NCBI GenBank assembly: GCA_020350905.1
Contig: CP070843.1
Location: forward strand, 2,734,438 to 2,746,853
Length of the DNA stretch: 12,416 bases
Source: Deltaproteobacteria bacterium
GTDB lineage: Bacteria; Desulfobacterota; Syntrophobacteria; BM002
Direction: 5' to 3'
Positions 1-7,020 of the stretch are shown here, one piece after another (position 1 is the stretch's first letter; each line of letters begins with the position of its first letter). The notes beneath the pieces were generated by a model. It was not told the origin of the DNA. It worked only from the letters and a program-made list of their open reading frames with translations, and made no database searches. The translations under genes were made by a program, and so were the position numbers.

Positions 1-192
1 ATACGTGCCGAGCCACGCTGCCAGCGTTAACTGTCATGAAATTTCTGCACTCCTCGATGAGCTAGTGTCCCCCAAAGTGCAACTGAGTAGCATGGCTCGT
101 CCGAATCTCAGGTTTCTTTCGCTCTGACATGGTGTGTCGTAGCTGTCCACCGCTAAAACAAAGATGGGATTTTAGCAATCAAAGATTCGAAC

Positions 193-217
193 AAAAAGGC
201 GGAGCCGAAGGTCCGCA
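193..217 (-). terminator. Degenerate intrinsic terminator, TTCG loop
   Basis: Read on the minus strand, the stem GCGGACC / GCTCCGC closes on a TTCG tetraloop, has one internal C-C mismatch, and is followed by a CTTTTT tract. It is nearly the same hairpin as the perfect one at 10198-10222, including the TGC just before the stem and a nearby TTC...GAA stretch. No intact gene ends into it. The oxidoreductase at 603 is about 390 bases upstream, so it more likely belonged to a gene now lost. Confidence 0.6.
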
Positions 218-459
218 GCATTCTATGAAGAAAGCGTGGATATTAATTGTATATAGAAAGTCACCTCAGTTACAGTGAAACTGTGGATATCATCCTTAAT
301 GCACACTTTCGCCACCAGAAACCTTAAAACAAAATGTGGGATGTTTTCTGAAGTAGCCTGAGTTTAGATTGAAGGTATGATATGCGTATGGCAAGTTTTC
401 GGAGCCATCCAGGACTTCACATCTGTAGCAGAACCTTTAACTATGGCTCGATGCGTTGT

Positions 460-508
460 GCACCTATATATGGTAGCAGATTGCCTGTGTACAGAGCTGT
501 ATTAAAGT
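460..508. repeat. Dispersed repeat, copy A
   Basis: The stretch GCACC-(N3)-ATATGGTAGCAG at 460-479 recurs as GCACC-(N2)-ATATGGTAGCAG at 11341-11359 (copy C) and, more diverged, as TATATGCGGTAGCAG at 10118-10132 (copy B). In copies A and B the GGTAGCAG block is followed 20 or 21 bases later by the identical TATTAAAGT (500-508 here). All copies lie in the same orientation and in non-coding DNA. The function is unknown. Confidence 0.5.
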
Positions 509-602
509 CCTTACTTGTAACTCCAAATTCTTTTAATGCAGGAGTTTAGGTACTGACATTATAGCTAGGAAACAAGAGTAATCCGGCTTGGATTATGAAC
601 TC

Positions 603-1724
603 TCAGGCTTTTGCTGCCTTTTCCTGCTCCTTCTTCTCAATCACACAATAAATCCCGCCTTCTTCGAGGCCAGGCATAAAGCAGCTATTGCATGAAATGC
701 ACGTGGCCGGACTGCGGTCGCCCTGCAGCCAGCGGTTGGGCAAAGCTGGTTCCCGGATCAACGGTCTGGCCATGGCGATGTAATCCATGCCATCTTCCTT
801 GACTGTTTTCTCGGCGGTCTCATAGGAGCGGAATCCACCCACCACCATTACCGGAGAGTCGACCGCCTCTTTGATCTGGCGGGCCAATTGCAGGTTATAT
901 GCTTCCTTTTCGGGTTTGAGGATTTTCTCGCGCGCCGGGTTTTCTTCGCCGGAAGCCGGGGTGCCGGCGGAGACCTCTATGGCATCAATACCGGCTTCAG
1001 CAAGTTTTTTGGCAGCGTAAACTGCATCATCAACTTCCAGACCACCTTCCAGGTTATCCGCGGCATTCAGCTTGATAAGCACTGGATAATCGGTACCAAC
1101 AGTCTCCCTCACCTTGCGGAACACTTCGAGCAGAAACCGGCTGCGATTTTCAATACTGCCGCCATATTCATCGGTACGACGGTTGGTGAGGGGGGAAAGA
1201 AACTGGTTGATCAAATAGCCATGAGCACCATGGAGTTGCACTCCGTCGAAACCCCAGGCTTTGGCCCGTCGCGCCCCCTCAGCAAAAGCTGCGATAATTT
1301 CATTGATCTCATCCTTGGTGAGTGCGGCCGGCATCTCCGGAAATTGGTCTACCTGCACGGCTGAGGGGGCCAGGGGCTGTCGGCCTGCGTTGTTTGCATT
1401 GGTCTGACCGCCTGCATGGACCAACTGGACCGCAATCTTCCCGCCGGCATCGTGTACAGTGCTGGTCAAGTTTTTATAAGCGCCCGCAAAGTCATCGGCA
1501 TGGATGCCCATTTTGCCAGGAAACTGCTTGCCATCCGGCCGCACAAAGGTATAACCCGAAATGATTAGGCCTATACCGCCTTGGGCCAAGTCGCGATAGC
1601 AGTTGATCAATTTTTCCGTGGGCCTGCCGTCTTGTTCGCACATCCCTTCCCAGGTGGCGGATCGGACGAGGCGGTTTCGCAGGGTCATGCCGTTGATTGC
1701 AGTTTCCTCGAACAGTGTAGTCAT
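603..1724 (-). CDS. NADH:flavin oxidoreductase (Old Yellow Enzyme family)
   Basis: This is an FMN-dependent oxidoreductase of the Old Yellow Enzyme family, a cytoplasmic TIM barrel that passes NAD(P)H electrons to activated C=C bonds or similar acceptors. Visible family marks are the N-terminal LRNRLVRSA (15-23), QLVHAGGQ (100-107), the active-site HGAHGYL (165-171), DEYGGS (185-190), and the flavin-phosphate loops VVGGF (294-298) and AMARPLIREP (317-326). The C-terminus carries Cys342, 345, 348 and 360, in the place where 2,4-dienoyl-CoA reductase-type relatives bind a 4Fe-4S cluster. The second domain of those larger enzymes is absent, so at 373 residues this is the short form. The ATG at 1724 has a strong AGGAGG about six bases upstream. 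The true substrate cannot be told from sequence. No close partner gene is present; the DNA upstream holds only remnants. Confidence 0.93.
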   Translation of the reverse strand: MTTLFEETAINGMTLRNRLVRSATWEGMCEQDGRPTEKLINCYRDLAQGGIGLIISGYTFVRPDGKQFPGKMGIHADDFAGAYKNLTSTVHDAGGKIAVQLVHAGGQTNANNAGRQPLAPSAVQVDQFPEMPAALTKDEINEIIAAFAEGARRAKAWGFDGVQLHGAHGYLINQFLSPLTNRRTDEYGGSIENRSRFLLEVFRKVRETVGTDYPVLIKLNAADNLEGGLEVDDAVYAAKKLAEAGIDAIEVSAGTPASGEENPAREKILKPEKEAYNLQLARQIKEAVDSPVMVVGGFRSYETAEKTVKEDGMDYIAMARPLIREPALPNRWLQGDRSPATCISCNSCFMPGLEEGGIYCVIEKKEQEKAAKA

Positions 1725-1760
1725 GCCTTACCTCCTCTTAGTTGAAATCAGCAGTTGGGC

Positions 1761-2035
1761 TCAAACATGAATCTTCTCATGGACTAGGCTCTGGAAATCG
1801 TAGGTCCCCAGCCCCCACCTTGGTCCCAGTCTTATGAAGGCTATACGCTTCTGAGTTTCGCCGAACAGCAGAGCGGCCTTGGCGTCCGCAGCAACCGGAT
1901 CATTACTCCTCCGGCCGCTTCGAAGACCTTTCTCGCCAACTCTTTCTCACTGTAGCTCTCTTCTGCACCAACGCCTTCCACAATAACGCCTGTCTTTCTT
2001 GCCCCGGCCCAAGCCAAGAGTGGTCCTCGGACAGA
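1761..2035 (-). pseudogene. Frameshifted remnant, DUF362-like C-terminal part
   Basis: Two adjoining minus-strand frames read like protein but are out of register. The first is open from 2035 to 1844 and includes GARKTGVIVEGVG and SEKELARKVFEAAGG. The second ends at a TGA at 1761-1763 and starts its recognisable part at 1901 with DPVAADAKAALLFGE, continuing through RLGPRWGLGTYDF. The DPVAxDAxAA...LFG...GLG pattern is how DUF362 (PF04015) proteins end; the intact neighbour at 2230-3111 shows the same DPVAVETVCL...GLG layout. The frame change lies near 1900-1910. I read this as a broken DUF362 paralogue. The part before the shift is not clearly DUF362, so a deletion or a different family is possible. 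Confidence 0.45.
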
Positions 2036-2042
2036 TCACGCG

Positions 2043-2070
2043 AAAAAACCGGCCAGCGCTAGAGAGCCGG
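2043..2070 (-). terminator. Probable intrinsic terminator of the DUF6599-DUF362 unit
   Basis: On the minus strand CCGGC and GCCGG (2049-2070) can pair around a 12-base loop and are followed directly by six T residues. The stem is short, so strength is uncertain. It lies about 160 bases beyond the DUF362 stop codon. Confidence 0.5.
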
Positions 2071-2087
2071 ATAAGTGAAGTAGCCTT

Positions 2088-2229
2088 TTAATGGGCGCTC
2101 TCCGTGTTATGGGATGATGTGGCGCCATAATCCACACCTCTTAAATGTGCCAGGACTGCTGCCTGATGGGTTGTTTCCGTAGCGAAGATGATTTGCGCCT
2201 GGTCTGGACCGGCTGGAAAAGAGCCCTTA
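2088..2229 (-). pseudogene. Possible decayed coding fragment, family unknown
   Basis: A minus-strand frame ending at a TAA at 2088-2090 stays open through this stretch and reads like protein (for example PAGPDQAQIIFATETT and AVLAHLRGVDYGA). It has no start codon with a ribosome binding site and overlaps the end of the DUF362 gene in another frame. It may be the front part of the same broken gene as the remnant at 1761-2035, or chance. I do not recognise it. Confidence 0.25.
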
Positions 2230-3111
2230 TTACAACAATAGATCTTGTTTCCAGCCAAAATGGGCGATTCTTATTTCTTCCATACGGCTCGTTCCCAATC
2301 CGTAGACTCTATCAGCAGCTTCTACGCAAATGGGTGGTGGAGAAAGGGGCCATGGTTCGCCTCGTAAAGCCCGCCTTTTTTCTTCGATGATTCGTAGGCA
2401 AACAGTCTCGACTGCCACTGGATCCGTACCGGCTATCAAGCCACTGTATGGCCATTTATAGCGAGGATCAGCCTGAGGCCCTTTATCACAAAGTGGATAG
2501 AGCGCGTCTACCAAGATAAGTTTTGTTTTCCCTTTTACATGAGGAAGATTCCAAATCTCTCCCAGTTTTGCACTGTTTTGGTCGTGATATGCAGAGGGGC
2601 TGCCTGAATACATAATGTAGTTCTTGAGAACTGTACCGATCCCTGTTAACCAGTGTGCTTTAAGAGCTGGCAGCGAAATCAAAGCGGTGCAGCGCTTCAC
2701 TTTTCTGGATGAACCTTGCGCCATCTTAATTCTCTTTTTTGGAATACCGATGTCCATTAATGCTATTTTGACAGCATAAACCAGTTCATCATGTGTTGGA
2801 TTTAAATGCCCTGTCGACACCAGACCAACTGTATCTTCTGGTGTGATTATCGTCGACCATGCTTCTTTACTATTTTTTCTGCCCGTAAGTTGAACGATAG
2901 ACTGATCAAGCATCTTCTGCAGCACCTTGAAATCGACATCCAGGTCTGCATTCATAACATCTTTATCACGGACCACCGCAACTAAACTTGATGGAGCTGC
3001 CTTCTCACTCCCCACAGCCCACCTAACACCGAACATGGAAGTGCCAAGAGTTGCACCCATGGTTCCACGTATGAAATCTCTTCTTGTGATTAGCCTTCGT
3101 TTATTTGGCAT
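2230..3111 (-). CDS. Tat-exported DUF362 domain protein
   Basis: The 293-residue protein begins with a twin-arginine signal (TRRDFI at 9-14, then the hydrophobic GTMGATLGTSMFG), so it should be exported folded, probably with a bound cofactor. The rest fits DUF362 (PF04015): a central LPALKAHWLTGIGTVLKNYI (148-167) and GTDPVAVETVCL (228-239), ending in a GLGT motif (271-274). I chose the ATG at 3111 over the ATG at 3117 because GGGAGG (3118-3123) touches the latter but sits six bases before the former. The DUF6599 gene stops two bases earlier, so the two are surely co-transcribed and probably coupled. No CxxCxxC ferredoxin cluster is present, unlike many DUF362 proteins. Its biochemical role is unknown; a redox or corrinoid/iron-sulfur accessory role is only a guess. 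Confidence 0.85.
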   Translation of the reverse strand: MPNKRRLITRRDFIRGTMGATLGTSMFGVRWAVGSEKAAPSSLVAVVRDKDVMNADLDVDFKVLQKMLDQSIVQLTGRKNSKEAWSTIITPEDTVGLVSTGHLNPTHDELVYAVKIALMDIGIPKKRIKMAQGSSRKVKRCTALISLPALKAHWLTGIGTVLKNYIMYSGSPSAYHDQNSAKLGEIWNLPHVKGKTKLILVDALYPLCDKGPQADPRYKWPYSGLIAGTDPVAVETVCLRIIEEKRRALRGEPWPLSPPPICVEAADRVYGLGTSRMEEIRIAHFGWKQDLLL

Positions 3112-3113
3112 GA

Positions 3114-4124
3114 TCATCCTCCCGTTTTTAATAAATTGAATTGAATTTGTTCGATGATCATTCGGGCAGAGTTCTCATCTGGGCATTCGAATACAAGTGC
3201 GATACACGGACCATACACTTTATAGCCTAACCACCCGTCCTCGATTTTGAAGAAACTCTGGCTTTTGGTAACAGAGCCTAAGGCGAAGTCTTTCTCATGC
3301 TCTGGTAGGTACGCTTTATGGAAATTATCCAGCGCTTGTTGCGCCTGTCCAGAATCTTCATATCTTACAAAAAGAAATTGGACACGCTTACGATCTTTAC
3401 CATCTATGCTGTCATAGGGTGCTGCAATAGCTTCGGTTGAAAGATCTAGGTTCAGAATATTTTGATGACTGAGATAATATAATGAATTCAGGACCAGATG
3501 CGAGCGAAAATAACCGATCCTGTCGTTTCGCAGTTTCCAACCCATACCAATATCAAGGGGAAGGATTTTCAATAATTCTGGCCCGGGGGGACTCTTTCGG
3601 TTGGCAGCAATTGTCTTACCTAAGCTAAGCACGGCTTGTTTTGAGGCAGGAGTTTCACGGAAAGCCATGACTCGACAATAGAGATTGTTCGACCAGATGC
3701 GTAATAGGCCTGCACCATAGAGGGCCCTGGCCGATGAGGTAAGAGATTGGTTCGATGTGTTTGCAGGAGAGTCACTGAAAGATACGTGCTCACCGCCCCA
3801 ATCCAAGGAAAGCAAACCAAAGGCATCGTCAGAGGTCTCCATATAATATAGTTCTACTAAGATGCTTTTTGCATCATCAGCCTTATACTCATATACCTCA
3901 AGGTGGTTAAAACGATAGGCCAGATAGAGTTCTCCAGCTCCGTTCATGTACTCAAAAATATTTCTAGAGTTAATTATTCGAGGCGAATCAGGCCTGGTCC
4001 AAACACCAATAGTTTTGGGTAGATTCGGTTTGTGTACTTTCATTCTGCCAGCTGCTCCCTCGGATGTTGAAGCCATCAAAATAATTGCTAAAAGGGAAAA
4101 AGTCGCTCTCGAAGACAATCTCAT
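3114..4124 (-). CDS. Exported DUF6599-family protein
   Basis: This 336-residue protein has a Sec-type signal peptide (about residues 1-24: basic MRLSSR, hydrophobic FSLLAIILMA, small residues before AAG). The mature part resembles DUF6599 proteins, with IFEYMNGAGELYLAYRF (56-72) and YYMETSDDAFGLLSLD (93-108); the paired aromatic/acidic 'EY(M/I)(N/D)G(A/G)AELYL' block is the most telling. It also has an internal repeat-like similarity between VEVYEYKADDAKSI and later strand-rich segments. The family has no established function. It is the first gene of a two-gene unit with the Tat-exported DUF362 protein, both going to the cell envelope. The ATG at 4124 has only a loosely spaced AGGAAAG about eleven bases upstream, so translation start is reasonably but not firmly set. 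Confidence 0.78.
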   Translation of the reverse strand: MRLSSRATFSLLAIILMASTSEGAAGRMKVHKPNLPKTIGVWTRPDSPRIINSRNIFEYMNGAGELYLAYRFNHLEVYEYKADDAKSILVELYYMETSDDAFGLLSLDWGGEHVSFSDSPANTSNQSLTSSARALYGAGLLRIWSNNLYCRVMAFRETPASKQAVLSLGKTIAANRKSPPGPELLKILPLDIGMGWKLRNDRIGYFRSHLVLNSLYYLSHQNILNLDLSTEAIAAPYDSIDGKDRKRVQFLFVRYEDSGQAQQALDNFHKAYLPEHEKDFALGSVTKSQSFFKIEDGWLGYKVYGPCIALVFECPDENSARMIIEQIQFNLLKTGG

Positions 4125-4330
4125 TATGGTCAGTTCTTTCCTGGTGTTTCCTGGTACTCGCTACGGTCAAATCTGCCACTTTCGGCTCTAGCAAGCATAC
4201 TACCAGATGTTAGAGTGGGGCGAAAGCGGCGTTATTGTGAATGAGAGAATATTGACTTACCCACCGATTCGATGGTGCTTCAAAAAATATCGTTAAAGAT
4301 GAGATCGTGTGGAGTTAGGTGCCGTAATTG

Positions 4331-4798
4331 CTAGCGAGTGGTTAGATAGCGGGCGATTTGAGCGTGTATCCGCTTTTTGAGTATCAGATCCTTCCCTTTA
4401 AGTGGTTTCTTGCTCTTATCCATTAGGAAGGCACCAACAATATGCTCGGCAGAGCCGTCAACAAGATCCCAATTATTTACAGATTGGGTATTCTTCAAAT
4501 ATAGCTCATAGATACTCTTTCTTGCGGATTCATCTCCTTTTGCATCCGCGCCAACAAGTATAAAGAGTGCTAGTAACCTTTCCTCATGGATGGAAGACTT
4601 GAGTAATTGCTGGGCCTCGTTGGTTGTAACGGTCTGATATTCTTTTGCGAGCTTCCTTAGCACAGGGACTCGAATCCCTAGGAAAACATCACCTTCCCCA
4701 TACTCTCGCGGTCCCGTCTTGAAGAATCTCTTTGAGACTTCTGCTATTTTTCTGCCTGCGAGCTTTTCTAGCTTTGTTCGAATTTCGTGTAAGGGCAT
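4331..4798 (-). CDS. AlkD-like DNA alkylation repair protein, 3'-truncated
   Basis: The first 132 residues match the AlkD family of HEAT-repeat DNA glycosylases that remove alkylated bases: RFFKTGPREYGEGDVFLGI (24-42), VPVLRKLAK (44-52), IHEERLLALFILV (70-82) and NNWDLVDGSAEHIVG (108-122). Trp110 and Asp114 in NWDLVD correspond to the Trp and catalytic Asp of Bacillus cereus AlkD. Family members run to about 220-240 residues. Here similarity stops at about LMDKSKKPL (125-133), followed by an unrelated basic tail and a TAG. The later HEAT repeats, with the conserved Arg and second Trp that grip DNA, are missing, and I could not find them in any frame downstream. A functional enzyme is unlikely; this looks like a gene cut by a rearrangement near 4400. 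The start ATG at 4798 lacks a good ribosome binding site. Confidence 0.82.
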   Translation of the reverse strand: MPLHEIRTKLEKLAGRKIAEVSKRFFKTGPREYGEGDVFLGIRVPVLRKLAKEYQTVTTNEAQQLLKSSIHEERLLALFILVGADAKGDESARKSIYELYLKNTQSVNNWDLVDGSAEHIVGAFLMDKSKKPLKGKDLILKKRIHAQIARYLTTR

Positions 4799-4847
4799 AG
4801 CATTTATTTACGGAATAGTTCTCGACATCTGATGATCGAACTGAAGA

Positions 4848-4870
4848 GCACTGCAGTGCGCTGCAGTGCC
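4848..4870. repeat. Palindrome and tandem 10-base repeat upstream of alkD-like gene
   Basis: GCACTGCAGTGC at 4848-4859 is a perfect 12-base palindrome. Its right half is repeated in tandem with a period of ten (CTGCAGTGC at 4851-4859 and again at 4861-4869). It lies about 50 bases before the alkD-like start codon, where an operator could sit, but no regulator gene is nearby. The rest of 4799-5062 shows nothing I can name. Confidence 0.4.
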
Positions 4871-5062
4871 CCCTCACTCAAACCAATCTTGCAGGATCAA
4901 CACCGAGTTGGTCAAGCGGAGAAACCGGGGGTGTAGGCGATTTGGTTGGATCACCGGAGAAAGGCAAATATGACAAGGATATGGCAAATTCTCAGCTATA
5001 TCGACAGGCTCACATCAATAGCAGAGACCGAAACTTGTGGCTTATGAGAATGAATACAAGGT

Positions 5063-5200
5063 TTAGTTCTCTCCAACGCTTTTTTGACTCTCTGCTTCAT
5101 TAACCTCTGGTTCCCTCTTGAAATAAAGCCAGACAAGTATGCCAATAAAAGCAAACACCCAGAGGTTAAGAAGTTTGTCCATAAAATATTCTAAGGTCAT
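5063..5200 (-). CDS. Small single-span membrane protein coupled to BCCT carrier
   Basis: A 45-residue frame starts at an ATG (5198-5200) that overlaps the TGA of the BCCT gene (5197-5199) in the classic ATGA arrangement, and ends in a TAA at 5063-5065. The peptide begins MTLEYFMDKL, has one hydrophobic aromatic-rich segment (about residues 11-27, LNLWVFAFIGILVWLYF), then a KRE stop-transfer and an acidic, polar C-terminal tail (PEVNEAESQK). Positive-inside logic puts the tail in the cytoplasm. There is no separate Shine-Dalgarno, so it is expected to depend on translation of the transporter. I know no named family for it. By position it could be an accessory or stabilising subunit of the carrier, in the manner of other transporter-linked small proteins; this is inference. 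Confidence 0.75.
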   Translation of the reverse strand: MTLEYFMDKLLNLWVFAFIGILVWLYFKREPEVNEAESQKSVGEN

Positions 5201-6684
5201 TGAACCAACTCTGATTTAAGAGCTTTTAGCAGACAAACTGCTACCAAAAGCACGATATTAATGAAGGGTAAAGCCGCAAGAGCAATTATACTCTTCACAG
5301 CGTCTATACTATTCGACAGGATCATAACCAGTCCAAGGGCCCCCAAGATTACGCCCCATATAAGCTTTGTCCTTGTGGGAGGGTTCAGGTCACCACCGGT
5401 GGAAAACATGGAAAGTACGAAGGAGGCGCTTACCACACTCGTCACCACGAAAAGAAAGGCTGCCAGAACCGTGGCGACAATGGTCAGAGTACTCAGCGGC
5501 AAGTGCCTTAGCACAAAGAACGTGGTGTCATTAATGTTCGTCTTCACTACCTCCAGAATCGATGCATCCAACTCCAACACCTCATAGAAACCAACACTGC
5601 CAAAAACGCCAAACCAGAAGATAGAGAAAAACGTCGGCACCAGTATGACGCCTACAATGTACTCCCGTATGGTACGCCCTCTCGATATACGGGCAATGAA
5701 GACACCAACGAAAGGAGCCCAGGCGAACCACCAGACCATGAAGGTGAGTGTCCAGGATTGAAACCAAGTGCTGGCCTTTTCATCAAAAAAGGTATAAGTC
5801 CTAAAACCTTGAGGAAGCACTCGGGCAAAGTAGTGGCCAATTGATTCGGTAATTCCGCTCATTATATAGTAAGTAGGGCCGGTCAGCAGCACGAAGATCA
5901 TAAGTCCACCCGCGATGGCTATAGCAGTGTTGGAAAGAGTTGCCATACCTTTGCTCAGATCCATCATTAGGGGAAGAATGCAAGCTAAACAGAGCACGGC
6001 AAAGATCACCCCTGCGAGCCATAGACCAGAATTATGCAGGCCGAAAAGCGACTCAACCCCACTTTGAAGCTGAAATACGCCCATGGCGATGGACCCGCCG
6101 ATGCCAATAGCTATTGCATAGATGGCCAACAGGTCACTTAACCAGCCGACACTTTTTGTCCAGGTCCGCTCGCCGAAAACCGCTTTCATCGGGGCGCTCA
6201 CCAGGTTTGGATAGCCTTGGCGAAAGCTGAAATAGGCCATGACAAGACCCGTGACGGCATAGATGGCCCAGGCGTGAAGGCCCCAGTGAAAAATGGTTAC
6301 AAAAAGTGAATGTCCAGCTGCTTGAAAACTGCTGGTGTAGTTACGGACAACTTTAAAGTGGGAAAGGGGCTCAGCTGTGCCCCAAAAAAGCAGTCCCACG
6401 CCCATTCCGGCCGCAAAAAGCATACTCAGCCAGCTGACCGTAGAAAACTCAGGCTCATCATCGTCTTTACCGAGTTTGATCTTGCCATATGGAGAAATGG
6501 CGAGCCAGATACTCAGAACCAAAAGGAGGCTGGCTGAAAGCATGACAAACCAACCACGGCTGGTGAACATGGTGCCTGTTATTGTTGAGGAGAACTTGGT
6601 AAGCCCCGCGGTGTCAATGATCCCCCAAGTGGCGATAAGCCCGGTCAAAGCGAGTGCTATGAGCAGCAGTGGATTTTTGAACAC
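5197..6684 (-). CDS. BCCT-family betaine/carnitine/choline-type transporter
   Basis: The 495-residue inner-membrane protein has about 12 hydrophobic spans and clear BCCT (PF02028) signatures: GMGVGLLFWGTAEPL (93-107) and WTLTFMVWWFAWAPFVGVFI (311-330) followed by ARISRGRTIREY. The aromatic substrate box of BetP is conserved in spacing: Trp134, Trp139 and Tyr142 in HWGLHAWAIY, and Trp318, Trp319 and Trp322 in VWWFAW. This supports uptake of a quaternary ammonium compound such as glycine betaine. The termini are short, with none of the long charged C-terminal osmosensor of BetP, which argues for a nutrient or constitutive carrier rather than an osmosensing one. The start is a GTG at 6684 with GGAAAG about nine bases upstream and a likely promoter at 6723-6751. 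It overlaps the small membrane protein at 5063-5200 by four bases. The exact substrate is not decided by sequence. Confidence 0.93.
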   Translation of the reverse strand: MFKNPLLLIALALTGLIATWGIIDTAGLTKFSSTITGTMFTSRGWFVMLSASLLLVLSIWLAISPYGKIKLGKDDDEPEFSTVSWLSMLFAAGMGVGLLFWGTAEPLSHFKVVRNYTSSFQAAGHSLFVTIFHWGLHAWAIYAVTGLVMAYFSFRQGYPNLVSAPMKAVFGERTWTKSVGWLSDLLAIYAIAIGIGGSIAMGVFQLQSGVESLFGLHNSGLWLAGVIFAVLCLACILPLMMDLSKGMATLSNTAIAIAGGLMIFVLLTGPTYYIMSGITESIGHYFARVLPQGFRTYTFFDEKASTWFQSWTLTFMVWWFAWAPFVGVFIARISRGRTIREYIVGVILVPTFFSIFWFGVFGSVGFYEVLELDASILEVVKTNINDTTFFVLRHLPLSTLTIVATVLAAFLFVVTSVVSASFVLSMFSTGGDLNPPTRTKLIWGVILGALGLVMILSNSIDAVKSIIALAALPFINIVLLVAVCLLKALKSELVQ

Positions 6685-6722
6685 AGTCTCAACTTTCCGT
6701 TGTAGATACGAATTTTTCAGTA

Positions 6723-6751
6723 AACCTAGATATCTTTAGACATTTTGTCAA
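6723..6751 (-). promoter_or_regulatory. Putative sigma-70 promoter of the BCCT gene
   Basis: On the minus strand a perfect TTGACA (6746-6751) is followed after 17 bases by TAGGTT (6723-6728), which keeps the key first, second and last bases of the -10 box. The start codon lies about 39 bases further on, which fits a short leader. Confidence 0.5.
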
Positions 6752-7020
6752 GAAACGAGCCTCCTTTAATAGATAGTCCCCTCAACCGTGGCCTCTGGGT
6801 ATTCGTTCATGGACTTCAAGAGTCGGTGCTTCTGGGGCATCGGCACAAAAAGTTGGGGTAAAATTCTCTAGGTAGAGACTAAACATAGCTTGCCATGAGG
6901 AAAAACCTAAAAACACAAGGATTTTCTCAACATCTGTTCTGCAATGTATGACCTGGCCGAGGCTCAGGAGGCAGGAGGGACCTCAGGTGGTCCCATGCTA
7001 ACCACTTGAGAGGTAATGGT
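6752..7020. other. Intergenic region with one hairpin
   Basis: No gene is seen between the BCCT promoter and the IHF gene. The IHF gene is followed on its own strand by the perfect stem GGGACC-TCAGGT-GGTCCC (6977-6994), which has no T-run and so is a poor intrinsic terminator; it may stabilise the mRNA end. Nothing else stands out. Confidence 0.4.

Larger units (their letters stand above)
1..602. other. Gene-poor region with terminator relic and repeat copy
   Basis: No open frame here is long enough to call as a gene. It contains an odd-length dyad at 15-27 (ACGCTG-C-CAGCGT), a terminator-like hairpin at 193-217 and repeat copy A at 460-508. On the minus strand, three consecutive short open stretches in different frames look mildly protein-like: 545 down to 441, 439 down to 296, and one ending at a TAG at 223-225. 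They could be a decayed gene that once ended at the hairpin, but I cannot assign them to a family and chance is a fair alternative. Confidence 0.5.

Noticed and set aside
464..486. TGGTAGC...TTGCC in repeat copy A as a sigma-54 promoter
   Set aside because: The GG to GC distance is one base short, and copies B and C do not keep the GC element.
888..1564. Plus-strand open frames opposite the oxidoreductase
   Set aside because: They lie antisense to a clear family member and show no protein-like features of their own.
4315..4356. Two GTTRRRY-like heptamers (GTTAGGT, GTTAGAT) suggesting an integron attC site next to the AlkD truncation
   Set aside because: Both are in the same orientation with no matching inverted RYYYAAC partner on that strand, so no attC fold can form.
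4660..4685. GACTCGAATCCCTA resembling a tRNA T-arm
   Set aside because: It lies within the AlkD-like coding region and no cloverleaf can be built around it; no tRNA was found anywhere in the window.
5801..6022. Minus-strand frames inside the BCCT gene
   Set aside because: They are out-of-frame shadows of a gene with complete family signatures.
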